Positions 17,540 through 26,231 of a stretch of 64,000 bases of DNA are shown in pieces. The notes beneath the pieces are model-generated. The model had not been told where the DNA came from, made no database searches, and was given only the letters and a program-made list of their open reading frames with translations. Position 1 is the first letter of the stretch, and the number at the start of each line of letters is the position of its first letter. The position numbers and the translations under genes are program-made. Source of the DNA: Micromonospora sonchi (GTDB taxonomy: Bacteria; Actinomycetota; Actinomycetes; Mycobacteriales; Micromonosporaceae); NCBI RefSeq assembly GCF_014646235.1, contig NZ_BMNB01000025.1, positions 1 to 64,000 of the forward strand, given 5' to 3'.

Positions 17540-17755
17540 TCAGCCGCTTCGGCGGTTACCCCATTGGCGCGGGTTCTGGACCGAACGCCGGCCGCCGAGG
17601 ATCTGACCTTTTCCATACGGTTGCGGCGAGGTGACCTTGCCTTTTGCGCGCCGGGCAGCCCGATTCGCGTACCCGGCAGGCTCGTCGGTCTCGGCCGTGG
17701 TTGGCGTGTCGGCATCCTCGGCGTGCGCATCTTGATCGGGCTCGAGCTCCGGCAT
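17540..17755 (-). CDS. small basic actinobacterial protein
   Basis: A 71-residue protein with an acidic N-terminus (MPELEPDQDAHAEDAD) and a highly basic C-terminus containing NRAARRAKGK and NPRQWGNRRSG. Such short polar proteins are conserved in actinobacteria and have no known function; nucleic-acid contact is possible. The ATG at 17755 has GGGAG 6 nt upstream; the ATG two codons earlier would leave no spacing. Confidence 0.65.
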   Translation of the reverse strand: MPELEPDQDAHAEDADTPTTAETDEPAGYANRAARRAKGKVTSPQPYGKGQILGGRRSVQNPRQWGNRRSG

Positions 17756-18097
17756 CGACATCTCCCTAGATTGGTGGGCCGCCCTGCGGACCATCGCCAG
17801 CCTGCGGACGCCGGCCTGCTCGACGCCGGTGTGGGCGCTTGACGGTACCGCAACACCGAGCCCGTCCGACCGACGGTCCGCAGGTCTCGCGTGCAGCACC
17901 GCCATCGGATCTGCGGCCGCCGATACGTGAGCGGAAGGCCCGCAGGCAGCCGCCGCTCTGCCGGGCGGTCTCAGCTGGCCGGGCCACCGGCATGCGCACC
18001 CGGCTCGTCAGCGAAGAAGAAAGGCGCCGGTAAGAATCCCCGCCCTGGGCGCACTACCTGGTGACGAGACGCCTTCATGGCGAAGGAGAAGGAGCCA

Positions 18098-18634
18098 GTG
18101 ACGCATGCCGAACCAGACGAACGGTTCACCGTCCTCTATCACACACACCACCCTCGGGTGTACGCGTACGCGGTGAGCCGGGCGGGTCGCAAGCTCGCTG
18201 ACGACGTGGTCGGGGACACCTTCCTGGTGGCCTGGCGCAAGCTTGACGACGTACCTGCCGTACCGCTGCCGTGGTTGCTGGGCGTGGCCCGCAACGTGAT
18301 CCGCGAGCGCTTCCGTGACGACGTCCGGCAGGCGAGCCTCGCCGCGGAGCTGCGCGCGTGGGTCGTGGAGGCGGACGGCGACGTCGCCGACGGCGTCGTG
18401 GAACGCGCGACGATGCTGGCCGCGCTCGCGGGCCTAGGCGAGGACGACCGGGAGGCGTTGACGCTGACGGCCTGGCAGGGCCTGTCCGCCAAGGCCGCCG
18501 CCCGCGTCGTCGGCTGCTCGACCGCGACCTTCTTCGTGCGCCTGCACCGGGCCCGAAGACGCCTGGAACAGGCCATGTCCGACGCCGCCGCGGTGGATCG
18601 TCACCGCCCCGTCCGTACCGTGGAACAGGAGTAA
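18098..18634 (+). CDS. ECF sigma factor (sigma-70 family)
   Basis: A 178-residue ECF-type sigma factor with region 2 (FTVLYHTHHPRVYAYAVSR, ADDVVGDTFLVAWRKLDDV) and region 4 (LTAWQGLSAKAAARVVGCSTATFFVRLHRARRRL). The GTG at 18098 is preferred: the codons before it consist of AAGGAGAAGGAG, which is a Shine-Dalgarno rather than coding sequence; the upstream ATG at 18077 is the alternative. The next gene begins 5 nt after the stop and encodes a CU044_5270-type protein, the usual partner of this ECF group, which may act as its anti-sigma or sensor. Confidence 0.9.
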   Translation: MTHAEPDERFTVLYHTHHPRVYAYAVSRAGRKLADDVVGDTFLVAWRKLDDVPAVPLPWLLGVARNVIRERFRDDVRQASLAAELRAWVVEADGDVADGVVERATMLAALAGLGEDDREALTLTAWQGLSAKAAARVVGCSTATFFVRLHRARRRLEQAMSDAAAVDRHRPVRTVEQE

Positions 18635-18639
18635 ACCCG

Positions 18640-19587
18640 ATGAGTCACCGTGGCACCCTGTCGGCGCTGGCCGACGCCCGCCCCCGCAGCCTCGACCCCT
18701 CCGGCCAGCCGGATCCCACCCTGATCATGGCGCATTCCCGGCCGGAATCCACCACCCGCACCGCGCGGCGGCCGGTGGGCCGGCTCGTGCTCGCGGGCGC
18801 GCTGCCTGCCGTGGCGCTCGCCGCGACGGGCGCCATCCTGCTGAACAACGCCTCCGGGCCCGGGGCCTCCCCGGCGCAGCCGGCGGTCTCGTCGCCCGCC
18901 CCGGCCGACGCCGGCGGCCTGCTGCTGGTCGCCGCCGAACGCAGTGAATCCGCGCCGGCCACCGCCGGCCGCTACTGGGTGGTGCGGGCCGAGCACGGCG
19001 AAGGCGCCCGACGCGCGCAGGACGAGCTGTGGTTGGCCACCACGCCGGGCCTGCCCTCAGCCGCGTACGTCCGGGCCGCCGACGGTGGTTCGTGGACCTC
19101 CCGGCCGATGCAGGGCCACCCCGGGGAGAACAACGTCCTGCTCGCCGGGCAGCCCAGGTCCGCGCGGGAACTGGCCGCGCTGCCGGCCAGCCCCGCGAAG
19201 CTCAAGGACAAACTGCTCACCTGGTACGCCGACACCGGCGCCGCCGAGGGACGCGACCGTTTCCTGTTCCACTCCGGCGCAGCCCTCGTGCTCGACCTGC
19301 CGGTCTCCCCGCAGGTGCGCGCGGCGGCGTACCGGATGCTCGCCGCGATGCCCGGGGTGACGTCGCTGGGTCGGGTGACCGACCAGTTGGGCCGGCCCGG
19401 CGTGGCCGTGGCGGTGACCCACCAGGGCGACTTCGGCGCGGCGCAGACCCGCCTGATCGTCGACCCGGCGACCGGACAGGCACTGGCTCAGGAGACCTGG
19501 GTCGCGGACAGTCCGGCGAGCTGGACCGCGGTGATCGCCGCACGGTGGTCCGACGACGGTCTGCCGGAGGCGTCCGCACTGCGGTGA
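18640..19587 (+). CDS. CU044_5270 family ECF-associated membrane protein
   Basis: A 315-residue protein with a cytoplasmic N-terminus of about 48 residues, one membrane segment (LVLAGALPAVALAATGAIL) and a large extracytoplasmic domain with the family signature GLLLVAAERSESAPATAGRYWVVRAEH. The family is found directly downstream of ECF sigma factors in actinobacteria and is thought to function with them at the membrane. It begins 5 nt after the sigma gene stop. A strong hairpin follows the gene. Confidence 0.85.
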   Translation: MSHRGTLSALADARPRSLDPSGQPDPTLIMAHSRPESTTRTARRPVGRLVLAGALPAVALAATGAILLNNASGPGASPAQPAVSSPAPADAGGLLLVAAERSESAPATAGRYWVVRAEHGEGARRAQDELWLATTPGLPSAAYVRAADGGSWTSRPMQGHPGENNVLLAGQPRSARELAALPASPAKLKDKLLTWYADTGAAEGRDRFLFHSGAALVLDLPVSPQVRAAAYRMLAAMPGVTSLGRVTDQLGRPGVAVAVTHQGDFGAAQTRLIVDPATGQALAQETWVADSPASWTAVIAARWSDDGLPEASALR

Positions 19588-19604
19588 CGGCATCGAGCGG
19601 GCAT

Positions 19605-19639
19605 GAGGCGGTGTGGCCCCGACCGGGCCGCACCGCCTC
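19605..19639. terminator. strong bidirectional hairpin
   Basis: GAGGCGGTGTGGCCC (19605-19619) pairs with GGGCCGCACCGCCTC (19625-19639) at 14 of 15 positions, the remaining pair being a wobble on one strand, with a 5-nt loop. It separates the ECF operon from the convergent sdp operon. No T-run follows. Confidence 0.65.
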
Positions 19640-19728
19640 GTCCGTTGACCGCCCGCCGTGCCCCAATGGCGCCAGCGGTCGACCACCCCGGTCTGCGCTG
19701 GGAGGTCACGCGCTCGCATCGCCGCAGA

Positions 19729-20721
19729 TCACGGCGCCGGATCAGGGCCGACGCTCACCGCCCGGGCCGGCAGCACCGCGGTGATGCGCGACGGGGTCGC
19801 CCGCCTGATGCGACCGGCAACGGCGAGAGCTCCCGCGCGCACCCGTCGCGGCATCGGGATCGGCAGGTCGACCGGCCGCAGGTACAGCACCAGGGCCGCG
19901 AACATCGCCAGCCCGAAGCTCCACAGTCCCATGAGGACGGCGATGCCCAGGTGCAGTGCCAGCCCACCGGCCAGCAGCAGCGGCCACCGGCGGCGGGGCG
20001 CGAACAGGCCGAACACGAGCGCGAACTCCAGCGCCAGCGATCCCCACGTCAGTGCGGCGACCGCCGTTCCGTGGCTCAGGACGCCGATCAGCGCGTCCCG
20101 CATCCACAGCGGTGCGCCGAACATCGGGTCGGCGAGCCAGTAGTAGAGGGCCGTTCCATCACGCCATTCGGTGACGCCGAGCTTGGCCACGCAGGCGTGC
20201 AGGTAGATGCCGGCGACCTGGACGCGGATCAGCACCAGCGCGGTGACGGTCAGCAGCCGCGTCTCCCTGCGCCCCGTGTCGTCGGCTGGCGCAACCCAGT
20301 GCCAGCGGCGCCGGTCGGTGAGTGCCATCGGGAGCAGGAGCAGCGTGAGCACCTGGGTGACGTGGTCGCCGCCGTCCGGGATGCTGATCGACACGGGCAC
20401 GCTGATCGACACCCACCAGTGCGGCAGTGCGGTGAGTCGCGGCCGCCAGCCGGACGCGACGACGACGAGCACCGCGACGGCCACGTACCGGGCGACACCC
20501 GGCTGATCGGGTGCCACGCAGAACAGGCTGATCCGCCCCAACCCTTCGCAGTACGGGGCGTCCGGCATGCCGGCCACCGGGGCGAACAACGCGCTCGGCG
20601 GGCTGAACACCAGCGTGCCCAACGTTCCGAGGGCGAGCAGGGTGCGCGCGAGACCGTACACGTTGGTCCAGGGTGCGTGCTCCGTCCACCGCAGGGCCGC
20701 GGCGCCGAGCCGGGTCAGCAC
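19729..20721 (-). CDS. sdpB: SdpB-like membrane protein (HTTM family), SDP toxin maturation
   Basis: A 330-residue membrane protein with about eight hydrophobic segments. WTNVYGLARTLLALGTLGTL at the N-terminus, the second-half stretch with YLHACVAKLGVTEWRDGTA and the adjacent YWLADPMFG match the HTTM/vitamin-K-carboxylase-like fold of SdpB. In Bacillus subtilis SdpB and SdpA are both needed to produce the active SDP peptide from pro-SdpC. The GTG at 20721 overlaps the sdpA stop by 7 bp (GTGCTGA), so the two are coupled. The frame is open upstream over sdpA but that part is not real. A hairpin at 19605-19639 lies downstream. Confidence 0.85.
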   Translation of the reverse strand: MLTRLGAAALRWTEHAPWTNVYGLARTLLALGTLGTLVFSPPSALFAPVAGMPDAPYCEGLGRISLFCVAPDQPGVARYVAVAVLVVVASGWRPRLTALPHWWVSISVPVSISIPDGGDHVTQVLTLLLLPMALTDRRRWHWVAPADDTGRRETRLLTVTALVLIRVQVAGIYLHACVAKLGVTEWRDGTALYYWLADPMFGAPLWMRDALIGVLSHGTAVAALTWGSLALEFALVFGLFAPRRRWPLLLAGGLALHLGIAVLMGLWSFGLAMFAALVLYLRPVDLPIPMPRRVRAGALAVAGRIRRATPSRITAVLPARAVSVGPDPAP

Positions 20722-21281
20722 GTGACCACCAGCCGTACCACCAACGCCGGCATGTCGATCGCGCGGTCCGACCCGCTCCATGCCCATGGCACCGGCACCT
20801 GGCCGGCGAGGCCCACGTCTCCGCAGAGTGTCGGGTCCGGGCTGGGGTTGTCCATCGGGACGGGCGCAGCCCGTTCCAAACAGGCCGGTATGTCGCGGCG
20901 GCACTCCTGCCACTGCTCCGCCTTGAGTCGCGTGGTCATGGTGGCGATCTCGACTCCCTGGGTGCGGGAAGCGCGGTTGAACCCGAAGGCGTTGTGCGGC
21001 TGGGAGTGCGGCGCGCGCAGGCCGTTGCGCCACCGCCGGTCCGTGCCGCGTACGAATGCCAGCACGTCCCGCTCGCGCGGGTTGCGGGTGAACATTGCCC
21101 AGCCCTGCGGCAGGACCTGCCGCACCGGCGTACGGGCGGACTCCTCGAACGGCAGCGAGACCGCGTTGGCCGGCATCTGCGCGTGCACCACGAAGCCGGC
21201 CAGCGCCGCGCCCGCCACCAGCAGCGCGAGTGCCACGGCACCGAGCCGTCTCGTGGCCCGGGTCGCGTCCGGTTGTGTCAT
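20715..21281 (-). CDS. sdpA: SdpA-like protein of an antimicrobial peptide system
   Basis: A 188-residue protein with an N-terminal membrane anchor (LGAVALALLVAGAALAGFVV) and an extracytoplasmic domain. The block QGWAMFTRNPRERDVLAF near residue 58 is the SdpA signature (W-x-F-F-T-K-N-P in Bacillus). The C-terminal half has three cysteines (ECRRDIPAC, TLCGDV) that could form disulfides outside the cell. In B. subtilis SdpA acts with SdpB on pro-SdpC. It lies 76 bp downstream of sdpC and overlaps sdpB, giving the order C-A-B instead of the Bacillus order A-B-C. Confidence 0.85.
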   Translation of the reverse strand: MTQPDATRATRRLGAVALALLVAGAALAGFVVHAQMPANAVSLPFEESARTPVRQVLPQGWAMFTRNPRERDVLAFVRGTDRRWRNGLRAPHSQPHNAFGFNRASRTQGVEIATMTTRLKAEQWQECRRDIPACLERAAPVPMDNPSPDPTLCGDVGLAGQVPVPWAWSGSDRAIDMPALVVRLVVTC

Positions 21282-21357
21282 GTTGTCGTCCCTTCCGGAA
21301 TGCCGGAGACGGAACGGGTCGGCACGGCTCCCGCGCGTCCCGACCCGTACCGCTGGG

Positions 21358-22002
21358 TCACAGGGTGCGGGCGACCGCGTCGACCCACTTCTCGGCGGAC
21401 AGCGTGCGGACGGCGGAACTGCCGACGGGCGGGGCCAGCATCATGTACTGGATGTTGATCACCGAGATCCAGTTGATCACCAGGACCGCGATCGCCGTCG
21501 TGATGTTCACCGCGGTCTGTATGGTGACGGCGAGCATGACCGCGGCGCACTGGCCGCTGCCGGTGCCGTCCGCCATCTGCGCGCGGGCCTCGGTCTCGAC
21601 GACCCGGGCGATCACGTCGCCCACGTCCTCGAGGCCCAACTGGATCTCGACGTGGTCACCGCTGCGCATCGCGGTGGCGAACCGGTCGACGAACCCGGGA
21701 TCCACCTTCTCCCCGTCGGCCAGCAGCCGGTCGATGGCCGCGACGTTCTCCGGCGTCGCCGGTACCGACGTCAGGGCCAGGTCCGGATGCTTCTGAGCGA
21801 CCGGCCCGACCCCGAACACCAATCCCTTGAGCAGCGTTGCGGAGTCGGCGGGCTTTGCCGCGACCGTGACGATCGCGGCCGCAGGCCGCTGCGCCGCAGC
21901 CGTCGACGGCCCGACGGCCACCATGGAGCCGGCTGCGGTGACGGACAGCACCACCCCGGCGGCCACCCGCCGCCGGCGGGACCTTCCCCGTCTCTTCTCC
22001 AT
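21358..22002 (-). CDS. sdpC: SdpC-like antimicrobial peptide precursor
   Basis: A 214-residue secreted precursor. Residues 1-38 are a Sec signal (basic start, hydrophobic VAAGVVLSVTAAGSMVAV, AAA cleavage region). The pro-domain has the family motif LLKGLVFGVGPVAQKHPDL and FVDRFATAMRSGDHVEIQ. Residues 152-192 form a hydrophobic stretch beginning with Cys152 (GQCAAVMLAVTIQ) and correspond to the mature SDP toxin, a pore-like peptide that collapses membrane potential of Gram-positive cells. Bacillus SDP has two cysteines joined by a disulfide; here only one is present. GGGAGG lies 5 nt before the ATG. It leads the sdpC-A-B operon and is divergent from a SARP regulator. Confidence 0.85.
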   Translation of the reverse strand: MEKRRGRSRRRRVAAGVVLSVTAAGSMVAVGPSTAAAQRPAAAIVTVAAKPADSATLLKGLVFGVGPVAQKHPDLALTSVPATPENVAAIDRLLADGEKVDPGFVDRFATAMRSGDHVEIQLGLEDVGDVIARVVETEARAQMADGTGSGQCAAVMLAVTIQTAVNITTAIAVLVINWISVINIQYMMLAPPVGSSAVRTLSAEKWVDAVARTL

Positions 22003-22049
22003 CGTTACCTCCCGATCTCTTGCAGGTGCACCGGACGGTAGATCGGCGC

Positions 22050-22099
22050 GCTGAACGGTCACTGGTCGCGGCTGAACAATCACTTGGTGCCGACTGACG
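22050..22099. promoter_or_regulatory. three heptamer-like direct repeats, 21-22 bp apart
   Basis: GCTGAAC occurs at 22050-22056 and 22071-22077, and the related ACTGACG at 22093-22099. The start-to-start spacings of 21 and 22 bp put them on one face of the helix. SARP regulators are known to bind heptameric direct repeats at 11- or 22-bp spacing, and a SARP gene begins 98 bp to the right while sdpC begins 48 bp to the left. The link to this SARP is inferred. Confidence 0.5.
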
Positions 22100-22196
22100 A
22101 TGCGGCGACGATTGATGCCTACGACTTGACGACGCTTACTTGCATCGATGGATCACGCGGCACTAGGCTCCGCGGTGTCGCGCGTCGGAGGTCCTG

Positions 22197-25178
22197 GTGC
22201 TGGTGGTGCAAGTCCTCGGACAGGTCCGGGTCTGGCACGGCACCGACGAGATTCCGCTCGGCCCACCCGGCCGGCGTGCAGTCCTGGGGCTCCTGGTGCT
22301 GGCCGGTGGCCGCCCGGTCACCCGCGCCGAACTGGTCGACGCGTTGTGGGGTGACGCTCCGCCGACCTCGTCCGCCAATGTGGTGCAGTCGCACGTCATG
22401 CACCTGCGGCGGGCACTGGAGCCGACCCGGAGCGCACGCTCGCCCAGCCGTCGCATCTGCACCGTCGGCGACGGGTACCGGCTGGTCACCGACGATGCCA
22501 GCGTCGACCTGACAGACTTCCGGGACCTGGTCGCGGCGGCCGACCGGGCCGAGCAGCGCCAGCATCAAGCGGAGGCCGCCACCCTGCTCGGCGACGCGCT
22601 CGGGCTGTGGCGCGGTCCGGCCCTGGCCGACGTACCAGCACTGGCACAGCACCGTTGGGTGGTCGGTGTCGGACTGGACCGCCGGCGTGCGTTGGCGCGG
22701 TACGTCGACGCGATGGTCAGCATCGGCCGTGGCGCCGGGGTCGTGAGTGCGGCGGTGGCCGACGCTGCGGAGCACCCGCTCGACGAGTCCGCCCAGGCCC
22801 GGCTCGTCCGCGTCTACCGATCGATGGGCCAGCGCGATCAGGCCCTCGCGGTCTACCACCGGGCACGGCAGCGCCTCGCCGAGGAACTGGGCGTCGCCCC
22901 CGGCCCCGGCCTCGCCGCCGCGCTGAGCGAACTGCTGCGCGACGAACCCGATTCGCCCCTGCCGCAGCCGCACCAGGAGCCGCCGCTGGTGGTGCCACCT
23001 CGAGACGGAGGAGGAAGACCGCGGCAGCTGCCCGCCGAGGTACCCGCCTTCGTCGGGCGCGGCGCCGAACTCGATCACCTCGACCGGTTGCGGGCCGGTG
23101 CGGGAGAGCCCGGGGATAGGCCGGTGACCGTGGTGATCTGCGGCGCGGCCGGCGTCGGCAAGACGGCGTTCGCGCTGCGGTGGGCACATCGGGCCCGCGA
23201 CCGGTTTCCCGACGGTCAGCTCTATCTGGACCTGCGCGGCTACGGGACGGGAACGCCGCTGTCCGCGCCGGACGCGCTGGGGTACCTGTGCGTCGCGTTG
23301 GGCCGGGCCGAGGCCGAGCTTCCCGCCGACCCGGCCAAACGGGCGGCGCTGTTCCGCACCGAGTCGGCGGGTCGCCGCCTGTTCATCCTGCTCGACAATG
23401 CCGCGAACGCCGACCAGATCCGGCCGCTGCTGCCGGGCAGCGGGCCGAGCATGGTGGTGGTGACCAGCCGTGACCACCTCGGCGGGCTGGTCGCGTTGGA
23501 CGGCGCGAGCCGGGTCGAGCTGGCGCCGCTGCCGACCGCCGACGCGATCGCGTTGCTGCTGAGCCTGATCGGCGGGCGAGTCGCCGACGATCCCGACAGC
23601 GCCGGAACGCTCGTCGAGCAGTGCGCGCGCCTACCGCTGGCACTGCGGGTCGCGGCCGAACTCGCCGCCTCCTGGCCGGCGGAGAGCTTGGCCAGCATCG
23701 TCGGAAAACTGGCCGACCGGCACGCGCGACTGGAGCTTCTCGATGCCGGCGGCGACACCAACGCCGCCGTCCGTGACGTGCTCTCCTGGTCGTTGCAACA
23801 CGTGGACGGCGTGGTGGCGCTCGCGTTTCGGCGGCTCGCGCTGCACCCGGGTCCCGAGTTCGACGCCGCGACGGTAGCCGCACTGTCCGAACTGGACGCA
23901 CGTACGGCGGGTCGCGCGCTCGCGGTGCTCGCCCGTGGTCACCTCATCGAGCCGCGCCGGACCGGACGATTCCGGATGCACGACCTGACGCGCGCGTACG
24001 CCGAGGAGATGTCCCGCCAACTCGACCCGCCGGCGGCCCGCGCGGCGGCGACCGAACGCCTGCTCGACCACTACCTCGGCGGGGTCTGCCGGGCCCGCGC
24101 GGTGCTGTACCCGACCTGGCACGGTTACCTGCCCGGGCCGTCCACGGCCCGGGCGCCATCCGCCCCGGACCTGCCGGATGCCGCCGCCGCAGTCGCGTGG
24201 CTGGACCGCGAGCAGGCAAACCTCAGCGCGCTGTGCGCCCACGCCGCGCGCAACGGGTGGCCGCGACAGGCGATCGGGATCGCCGCGAACCTGCAACGGC
24301 ACTTCGAGGGTGGCAGGTACCGGGACGGGCTCACGATCCACTCGTTCGCCCTGGCGGCCGCGCGCGAACTCGGGGACGACACCGCCGTCGCGCACCTGCG
24401 CACTCATATCGGGGAGATTCACCGGCTGCTCGGCCACTACGACGTGGCCGTCGTCCACCTGCGCGAGGCGCTGTCCGGGCACCGCCGCACCAACGACGTA
24501 CACGGTCAGGCGCGGGCGCTGTCGGCGTTGGGGGTCGTCGCCGAGCGGCTCGGCGACCACACCGAGTCGATCCGCAACCACCAGGACGCACTCGCCCTGT
24601 ACCGCCGCTGCCGTGACCGGCGCGGTGAGGCGGGTGTTCTGGTCAATCTGGGCAACGCCTACAGCGGGCAGGACGATCCGAAGCGCGCGGCGGACGCGTT
24701 CGAGCAGGCACACGCGATCTTCCGCGACCTGACCGAGCCGACCGGGCAGGCCGCCGCCTTGTCGAATCTGGGCGACGTGCTCCTGACGCTGGGTGAGTAC
24801 ACCCGCGCCGCCGAGCGGCTCACCGAGGCGTTGCCGCTTTTCCAGTCCGCCGGGCACCGCAACGGCGAAGCGGTGGTCCGTGCGAACCTCGCACAGTTGA
24901 AGCTGCGGTTGGGCACTCCCGACGCCGCCCTGGACGAGCTCGACACGGCGCTGCGGATCTTCGAGGAAACCGGCCACCGCTACGGCGAGGCCAGTGCGCG
25001 CAACGGTATGGGCGAGGCCCTGCGCGCCCTCGGACGGTACCCGGAAGCGCTTGCCGCGCACCGGGCCGCACTGGCCATCGCCACCGATACCCAGGACCAC
25101 GACGAGCATCGTCGCGCGCTGACCGCTCTGGAAACGCTGCGCGAGCATGGCGTACGCGCCACGGCCTCGCGCCCGTAG
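22197..25178 (+). CDS. AfsR/SARP family regulator with NB-ARC and TPR domains
   Basis: A 993-residue regulator. Residues 1-95 form the OmpR-like SARP DNA-binding domain (GPPGRRAVLGLLVLAGGRPV, VQSHVMHLRRAL); residues 100-250 are the BTAD helical domain (QRDQALAVYHRARQRLAEEL); from residue 280 an NB-ARC ATPase follows with Walker A CGAAGVGKTA near residue 318 and FILLDNAANADQI as Walker B region; residues 690-970 are TPRs. SARPs activate antibiotic and other secondary-metabolite genes. GGAGG lies 5 nt before the GTG at 22197. It is divergent from sdpC-A-B, with direct repeats in between, and is the likely activator of that operon. Confidence 0.92.
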   Translation: MLVVQVLGQVRVWHGTDEIPLGPPGRRAVLGLLVLAGGRPVTRAELVDALWGDAPPTSSANVVQSHVMHLRRALEPTRSARSPSRRICTVGDGYRLVTDDASVDLTDFRDLVAAADRAEQRQHQAEAATLLGDALGLWRGPALADVPALAQHRWVVGVGLDRRRALARYVDAMVSIGRGAGVVSAAVADAAEHPLDESAQARLVRVYRSMGQRDQALAVYHRARQRLAEELGVAPGPGLAAALSELLRDEPDSPLPQPHQEPPLVVPPRDGGGRPRQLPAEVPAFVGRGAELDHLDRLRAGAGEPGDRPVTVVICGAAGVGKTAFALRWAHRARDRFPDGQLYLDLRGYGTGTPLSAPDALGYLCVALGRAEAELPADPAKRAALFRTESAGRRLFILLDNAANADQIRPLLPGSGPSMVVVTSRDHLGGLVALDGASRVELAPLPTADAIALLLSLIGGRVADDPDSAGTLVEQCARLPLALRVAAELAASWPAESLASIVGKLADRHARLELLDAGGDTNAAVRDVLSWSLQHVDGVVALAFRRLALHPGPEFDAATVAALSELDARTAGRALAVLARGHLIEPRRTGRFRMHDLTRAYAEEMSRQLDPPAARAAATERLLDHYLGGVCRARAVLYPTWHGYLPGPSTARAPSAPDLPDAAAAVAWLDREQANLSALCAHAARNGWPRQAIGIAANLQRHFEGGRYRDGLTIHSFALAAARELGDDTAVAHLRTHIGEIHRLLGHYDVAVVHLREALSGHRRTNDVHGQARALSALGVVAERLGDHTESIRNHQDALALYRRCRDRRGEAGVLVNLGNAYSGQDDPKRAADAFEQAHAIFRDLTEPTGQAAALSNLGDVLLTLGEYTRAAERLTEALPLFQSAGHRNGEAVVRANLAQLKLRLGTPDAALDELDTALRIFEETGHRYGEASARNGMGEALRALGRYPEALAAHRAALAIATDTQDHDEHRRALTALETLREHGVRATASRP

Positions 25179-25258
25179 TGCCTCACCTGCCCCAGGGATT
25201 CGCCGGGCGGCGAGGGTAGGACAGTCCACGAGGGCGTCTGGCTCAGCCGCTACCACTA

Positions 25259-25638
25259 CTACTTCAGCGGTCGGAGAGAGTCCGTCGCCGGGCACGGCTC
25301 TCGAATCATGGCGGGCAGGTCGTCCAGGGCGGCGAAAGCCGGGCCGCACCAGCTGGGGTCGGTGTCGTTGTGCTCCGTGGTCCGGAAGACGGTCATACCG
25401 ACCGCTGCCGCCCCGGCCAGCTCACCGTCTGCGCCGTCGCCAACAAAGATGCATTCCGGCGGCTCAACGCCCAGGCGTTCAGCAGCAACGTGATAGATCG
25501 CCGGATCCGGCTTGGCCAACCCGACGTCGCCGGAGGCACTCCGATCATGACCGCCATCTCGCCGACCACCCGGTCACGCTCCTCGTCGGCACCCCGAATC
25601 AGGGTATAGAAGAGATCGAAGATCACTGGGCGCGACAT
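25259..25638 (-). pseudogene. HAD hydrolase remnant with internal deletion and frameshift
   Basis: Two parts of one HAD hydrolase are in different frames. The start (from 25638) reads SRPVIFDLFYTLIRGADEE, the motif I region, and continues to IGVPPA near 25530. The second part, from about 25525 down to 25259, reads LAKPDPAIYHVAAERLG and IFVGDGADGELAGA, the motif III/IV region. Family members carry about 110 residues of cap domain and motif II between these parts, so roughly 330 bp are missing and the join is out of frame. The product cannot be functional. The ends themselves are well preserved, so the deletion may be recent. Confidence 0.75.
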
Positions 25639-25863
25639 GTGAGCATCCTATGGAGATCGCCACCGCGGTCGCCCTGCTTCCCATCCCATCTGCGCGTACT
25701 CGGCTTCGCGCTACCGCGACCCCAGGGCCTCCGAGACGTTCGTCGGCCCTCCGCGCATCCGGAAGACCAACGACGCGCGCTCATGCCGCTGATCGCGTGC
25801 CTCGGCAAGGAGTGCTGGCAATGACTGTTGGCTTCAGACGCGGCCGGGCAGCACAATGCGACA

Positions 25864-26076
25864 GTGCCAGTTTCCTCTGAACCACTCGGTTACCGGCTTA
25901 TCACCGGACCCGATGACGCCGAGTTCTGCGCCCGCGTCAGTGGCCTTCTCGACCAGGGCTACCAGCTGTACGGGTCGCCAGCGCTGACCTTCAACGGGGA
26001 ACGCGTCATCGCCGCTCAAGCGTTGATCCTGCCAGATTCCGCTGGTCCCGAGTCGTTCGAGGACGGGCACAGGTAG
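25864..26076 (+). CDS. DUF1737 domain protein
   Basis: A 70-residue protein with the DUF1737 pattern: YRLITGPDDAEFCARVSGLLDQGYQLYGSPALTFNGERV, then AQALILP. The family has a small alpha/beta fold and unknown function; in many bacteria it occurs as a stand-alone small protein. The GTG at 25864 is the first common start codon ahead of the domain; no strong Shine-Dalgarno is visible. Confidence 0.75.
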   Translation: MPVSSEPLGYRLITGPDDAEFCARVSGLLDQGYQLYGSPALTFNGERVIAAQALILPDSAGPESFEDGHR

Positions 26077-26231
26077 CGACCGCTCCTGCCGCAGACATCG
26101 TGCGCTCGTGACGAGCCCCTGCTTCTGCGTCGACTCCCGTCGGTGGTGTCTTGAACCCTTCCGGCGCTGAGGATGGTGGGTCACGGCCGGCTGTCTCTAG
26201 GATTCTGCCGAGCGAGGGAGGCGGGGCGCAG

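Noticed and set aside
19603..22041. An 800-residue open frame on the plus strand across the sdp operon
   Set aside because: It is antisense to three genes with recognisable families and good start signals; its translation is Arg/Gln/His-rich, the usual shadow of GC-rich coding sequence.
23631..25349. A 570-residue open frame on the minus strand within the SARP regulator gene
   Set aside because: Antisense shadow of the TPR region; no ribosome binding site, no family features.
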